Translations under genes and position numbers: made by a program
Notes under the pieces: generated by a model
The model's database searches: none
Told to the model about the DNA's origin: nothing
What the model saw: the letters and a program-made list of their open reading frames with translations, nothing else
Part shown: piece after piece, positions 4,508 to 6,911 of the stretch
Numbering within the stretch: position 1 is the stretch's first letter
Layout of the letters: each line of letters starts with the position of its first letter
Origin: VAZQ01 sp046733355
GTDB lineage: Bacteria > Pseudomonadota > Alphaproteobacteria > Rhizobiales > Xanthobacteraceae
Reading direction: 5' to 3'
Assembly (NCBI GenBank): GCA_046733355.1
Contig: JBKPOZ010000238.1
Span: 1-6,911 of the forward strand
Length of the DNA stretch: 6,911 bases

Positions 4508-4717
4508 ATGGTGAAGCGGGGCGTTCCATTGGGCGAGTGGTCCGGCAGCGATGCTACGGACCGGCTACGGGCTGTGATCGAGAAGCAGCACCAAGAAGCC
4601 GCCAAGCAGACAACCGTTATGGTCCGTCTGACTTGGGCGATGTTCGCTTTGACGTTTGTGACGGTCCTAGCAACCATCATCCAGGTCGTGCTCGCCATCT
4701 CGGCACTATCACGGTAA
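4508..4717 (+). CDS. 69-aa tail-anchored membrane protein
   Basis: ATG 4508 is preceded by GAGGGGG at a good distance and lies 31 bp after the stop of the Cas2-like gene. A soluble, helical N-terminal part (SDATDRLRAVIEKQHQEAAK, about residues 14-33) precedes one C-terminal helix at about 42-65 (RLTWAMFALTFVTVLATIIQ followed by VVLA) and the end SALSR. The QTTxMVRLTWAMFALT stretch recalls short rhizobial hypothetical proteins with a single C-terminal anchor. Position and strand suggest it belongs with the two upstream genes in one transcript: membrane, soluble and membrane components. Function unknown. Confidence 0.75.
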   Translation: MVKRGVPLGEWSGSDATDRLRAVIEKQHQEAAKQTTVMVRLTWAMFALTFVTVLATIIQVVLAISALSR

Positions 4718-4766
4718 CTAACATGGGCCGTGTGCCTGGGCTCATACTACGGAGGGGATAGGGTCA

Positions 4767-5045
4767 ATGCGCCTCAACGGCTGGCGACGTATCGGCATTG
4801 TCGCCCTCGCCCTTGTGGCCGCGACCTCCGTTGCTGAGGCCACCTGTGGCGTTCGCGGTGGGCCTGGATACCGCGGGCCGGACGGGAAGTGCGTGTCTTG
4901 GGAAGCGCTCGGCCGAGTGTGCGGATCACCACCAAGCCTGCGCTGCACTGCCGAGGGAACTGCACCCGCCGCCGACGACGCGGCCAGAAGGGGAAAGGAA
5001 AACGAAGACGAGAAGAAGCGCCAGCATGATAAGATGAACCGATGA
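4767..5045 (+). CDS. secreted four-cysteine protein (92 aa)
   Basis: GGAGGGG stands about 10 nt before ATG 4767. A classical signal peptide (MRLNGWRRIGIVALALVAAT then SVAEA) with cleavage expected after residue 25 exposes TCGVRGGPGYRGPDGKCVSW, then GRVCGSPPSLRC. Cys 27, 42, 52 and 60 could form two disulfides. The C-terminal 30 residues are highly charged and probably unstructured (GKENEDEKKRQHDKMNR). The CGxRGGPGxRxPxGKCVxW...CGxPPxxRC layout resembles small exported proteins known from Bradyrhizobium, of unknown function. Its TGA overlaps the next ATG (5042-5045), implying coupled translation with another exported Cys protein. Confidence 0.8.
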   Translation: MRLNGWRRIGIVALALVAATSVAEATCGVRGGPGYRGPDGKCVSWEALGRVCGSPPSLRCTAEGTAPAADDAARRGKENEDEKKRQHDKMNR

Positions 5046-5353
5046 TGTCCAGGATTGTTCTGATCGTATTACTGATGATGGCGGAGGGGTGCTTCTACTC
5101 CGCCCATGCTCAATGCGCCGCAGATGATAAAATCTACATAGACCCGAGACTTCTCCCTAGGCCCCTGAACTGTTCACCTGACGGCTTGGCCCGCATCATG
5201 GCCGGTGAGCGGTGGCATCAGACGCCAAGTGGACAGGAAATAATTCGGCGGTGCTTGGAACAGGCTCAAAATCAACCGATTAGAATTCCCCTTGGGTCGG
5301 GACAGGTCCTGGTCCACCCAACCAATCCTTGTATTCAGCAATATATTCCGTAG
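5042..5353 (+). CDS. secreted four-cysteine protein (103 aa)
   Basis: ATG 5042 (or the adjacent ATG 5045) overlaps the stop of the preceding secreted protein. The N-terminus MMSRIVLIVLLMMAEGCFYS then AHA is a signal peptide with an AHA cleavage site after residue 23. The mature part has Cys 25, 44, 71 and 97, with segments IYIDPRLLPRPLNCSPDGLA, GQEIIRRCLEQAQ and VLVHPTNPCIQQYIP. Signal peptide and even Cys count suggest a disulfide-bonded periplasmic or secreted protein. Its coding GC is lower than that of its partner. No family is recognised; the linked pair may interact or respond to the same signal. Confidence 0.75.
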   Translation: MMSRIVLIVLLMMAEGCFYSAHAQCAADDKIYIDPRLLPRPLNCSPDGLARIMAGERWHQTPSGQEIIRRCLEQAQNQPIRIPLGSGQVLVHPTNPCIQQYIP

Positions 5354-5630
5354 TACGCCAGCAGCAGCGTCAGCATCAGGAGCATGGGGCGATACGTTCT
5401 AGCGGTCGCCCGAGTACTCAGCGGATCATGCCGCGAGCCGGGTGCTCATCATAACCCGCTGTGGGCAGCACCCAGGCGACCATCCCCACAGTACCACGGC
5501 GCTAGGGACAGGAAGGCGAATCGTCGCCGTCATTATTATGATATTCGGCGGTGCCCCGGCTATTCTAGCGGCCAGGTCCGTTGCGCTATGCTGACGAGCG
5601 CGCCACGATAGCGCGCCGGGCGGGGCACCC
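5354..5630. other. gap without a convincing gene; structured end
   Basis: A 75-codon frame from ATG 5384 is Arg/Pro-rich and its start sits only one base after GGAG. A second frame contains a hydrophobic run (RRIVAVIIMIFGGAPAILAA) but has no good start. They may be two pieces of one decayed gene or chance. Near the right end GGTGCCCC (5550-5557) pairs with GGGGCACC (5622-5629), enclosing a GCGCGC/GCGCGC hairpin (5598-5603 and 5611-5616). These structures end just before the AGGAGG of the next ORF. Confidence 0.3.
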
Positions 5631-5642
5631 AGGAGGGTGGAG

Positions 5643-5870
5643 ATGGTGGCTGGCGATATGCCTGACGCTACGCGGCGCGACAGGGGAATCCCTGCATCTT
5701 CAATAGATCGCAGGCGCTTGTTGCCGCTGGCGATCCCCGCGCCATGCGGCTGCGAGGTTCCCAAAGACGCTTGCTGGCATAGAGGCGATGAAACACACGC
5801 ACGACTTCAAATCCATACTGCGCGAGAACAAGCGCGCTTGCGGCGGGCGCTGAGGGAGGGATCGCCATGA
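5643..5870 (+). CDS. 75-aa hypothetical ORF with strong ribosome site
   Basis: AGGAGG (5631-5636) lies 6 nt before ATG 5643, the best Shine-Dalgarno site in the window, and the stop overlaps the ATG of the next gene (ATGA at 5867-5870). Both argue for translation. The product is basic, with no membrane helix: residues 31-46 read IPAPCGCEVPKDACWH (Cys 35, 37, 44) and the C-terminus is a basic helix (ARLQIHTAREQARLRRALRE). Third-position GC is mixed and no family is recognised, so this may also be a degenerate leader or a gene that has shifted frame. Confidence 0.45.
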   Translation: MVAGDMPDATRRDRGIPASSIDRRRLLPLAIPAPCGCEVPKDACWHRGDETHARLQIHTAREQARLRRALREGSP

Positions 5871-6593
5871 TCGCACGCTCTAACGTCGCGGTTCTCGGGC
5901 TGCTGATCTCGCGAGCGCCACGAGGCATTCAGCGCGCCGCAGGGTTCATGCTCTTGGGCGCGGCCATTGCTGTCGTGCTGATCGTCTTCGCAGTGACAGC
6001 GCACGGCGAGACTGGAGTTTATCCTTACGCCTGTAAGGTCGAGGATGGTCGCGGTAACACGCATCTCTACACCGTCGCCGTCGACACTCGGAAGCGCACC
6101 ATCACGTGGCGCGGGCGAGGTGTATCGGAACCTGAGGGAGAACCCCGAGGACTGCAAGATGCAGTACAAGGCGAAGGCGAGCAACGGCGACGAGGTTGAG
6201 CTTTGCACCGCGACCCAGGGCGTCGCCACGCTCACGCTCTTCATTCGGCAGACCGAGCACGAGTTCGAATACGACTGCGACTACATCAACAGCAGCACCG
6301 ACGACGGCTATAGCGGCGGCGAGCTACAGATTCCCGCGCAGTATCGCGGCGCATGGTGCAAGATGCTCAACCATCCTTACTTCACGCCCGTCGCGCCGGG
6401 TGCCTGCAAGGGCACCTGGCTTACCATCACCGCGAATCGCTACAACGCCGACGACAAGCGTTGCACGCTCGCGGACGCAACGCTTGGCGACGACGGACTC
6501 GTCGTCAGGCTTAGTTGCAGAGGCGAAACGATTGGCCGCCGACTCGTCATCGAGGGGCGTGGCACCCGCCTCTATGTCGAGGCGGTACCATGA
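5867..6593 (+). pseudogene. exported eight-cysteine protein, split by one frameshift
   Basis: ATG 5867 follows GAGGGAGGG and overlaps the upstream stop. The first frame has a basic start, one helix at about residues 26-44 (GFMLLGAAIAVVLIVFAVTA), then GVYPYACKVEDGRG and LYTVAVDTRKRTITWRG. After about 6115 this frame loses sense, and the frame one base later continues EVYRNLRENPEDCKMQYKAK, NGDEVELCTATQGVATLTLF and on to TGA 6591-6593. One extra base near 6116 explains the split. The joined product has eight Cys after the helix and a C-terminal module from IPAQYRGAWCKM to GTRLYVEAV. The YxCxVxD...VDxxxxTxTWRG...Y pattern recalls exported Bradyrhizobium proteins. A sequencing error would restore a full gene of about 240 aa; otherwise it is a recent pseudogene. 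Confidence 0.65.
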
Positions 6594-6647
6594 CGCCGCG
6601 CTCGGTCATCGTTTGGGTTCGCTGCGACTTATTGATGCCCGAGCGCT

Positions 6648-6701
6648 GACGCAGCGCGCGTCACCCATCGCGCCGACGCAGCGCGCGTCACCCATCGCGC
6701 C
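6648..6701. repeat. 27-bp perfect tandem duplication
   Basis: A 27-bp unit starting GACGCAGCGCGCG and ending CATCGCGCC occurs at 6648-6674 and again at 6675-6701, then a third copy begins (GACGC). The length equals nine codons but no supported gene crosses it. The rest of 6594-6815 shows no recognisable gene. Confidence 0.9.
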
Positions 6702-6815
6702 GACGCCCCTTCGCTGCACATCCCCAGCCCCGAGCCTCGAAAAACGCACCAGCGAGCGCCCCTGCCCGTCATGGCGTTACTCGGCTCGTTACTTCCTCCG
6801 CAAAAGACCTCTCTT

Positions 6816-6911
6816 TTACGCGCAAAGTGAGGGTATGCGCGCGCTCTGTTGATAGGTACCTAGACCGAGTCCGGTGTCGATGACGACGAGCTTCGCGCCG
6901 GTGTTGACGAC
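6816..6911 (-). pseudogene. fragment of an MBL-fold metallo-hydrolase (cut by window edge)
   Basis: On the minus strand the frame entering from the right edge reads VVNTGAKLVVIDTGLGLGTY, then QQSARIPSLCA and TAA (6818-6816). The VNTGxKLVxIDTG stretch is typical of the N-terminal beta strands of metallo-beta-lactamase-fold hydrolases, just before the HxHxDH metal site. Here the sequence ends about 20 residues later without that site, so the gene is truncated or frameshifted near 6850. An intact member would bind two metal ions and hydrolyse esters, lactones or thioesters. Confidence 0.6.

Noticed and set aside
4279..4698. 139-codon minus-strand frame
   Set aside because: It lies antisense to the well-supported 4126 and 4508 genes and has low-complexity, Arg/Ser-rich composition.
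5384..5611. 75-codon plus-strand frame
   Set aside because: The start is only one base after GGAG, the composition is Arg/Pro-rich, and no protein-like segments continue through it.
5426..5928. Two overlapping minus-strand frames (to 5764 and 5928)
   Set aside because: No ribosome site or recognisable motif; they oppose the better-supported plus-strand starts with strong Shine-Dalgarno sequences.
6590..6649. 19-codon ORF overlapping the stop of the eight-cysteine gene (ATGA)
   Set aside because: Very short, no motif, and its ATGA overlap could be chance; possibly the start of a lost downstream gene.
6196..6852. 218-codon plus-strand frame rich in Ser, Arg, Thr and Pro
   Set aside because: It is the out-of-frame shadow of the GC-rich eight-cysteine gene, followed by the tandem repeat; the composition is typical of a chance frame in GC-rich DNA.

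Overview
The window looks like an accessory, partly decayed stretch of an alphaproteobacterial chromosome or island, most likely from the Bradyrhizobium/Rhodopseudomonas group. This rests on GC-rich codon use in several genes, the style of the small membrane and Cys-containing secreted proteins, and remnants of families common in that group (IorAB-type molybdenum hydroxylase, LigD-type ATP-dependent DNA ligase, MBL-fold hydrolase). The assignment comes from pattern recognition only; no database search was run.

Layout. 1-570: the tail of an unidentified open frame, then an 88-aa two-helix membrane protein followed by a good intrinsic terminator. 573-662, minus strand: a 29-aa single-helix membrane peptide whose Shine-Dalgarno sequence lies in a small hairpin. 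785-1743: a gene graveyard. A 5'-truncated [2Fe-2S] subunit gene overlaps by ATGA a frameshifted, 3'-truncated molybdopterin-subunit gene, which runs directly into an opposite-strand DNA ligase fragment carrying two frameshifts. 1744-2209: mostly unassigned, with a minus-strand hairpin terminator and a 14-bp tandem duplication. 2210-3225: a 48-aa minus-strand ORF, a 75-aa two-helix membrane protein preceded by an array of ATCGGA-type half sites, and a minus-strand gene of about 111 aa with a probable reading-frame problem at its 5' end.

3226-5353 holds the most coherent block, all on the plus strand. A repeat-containing leader with several CCCCAGG boxes precedes a 31-aa membrane peptide. Three closely spaced genes follow: a two-helix membrane protein with a conserved-looking cytoplasmic tail; an ATGA-coupled 116-aa soluble protein that I read as a Cas2/SinR-like ferredoxin-fold protein; and a 69-aa tail-anchored membrane protein. 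Next come two small secreted four-cysteine proteins, again overlapping by ATGA. The first two genes of the trio look less GC-rich than the minus-strand gene at 2789-3124 and the gene at 5867-6593, which suggests acquisition by transfer. If there is an undescribed system here, the membrane/soluble/membrane trio is the best candidate, but its function is unknown and a defence or toxin-antitoxin role would be speculation.

5354-6911: a possible 75-aa ORF with a strong Shine-Dalgarno site is ATGA-coupled to a gene for an exported eight-cysteine protein that is split by a single frameshift. After it come a 27-bp tandem duplication and, at the right edge on the minus strand, a fragment of an MBL-fold hydrolase. 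Overall the window contains many tiny membrane or secreted proteins and several broken genes, as expected of a rearranged accessory region.
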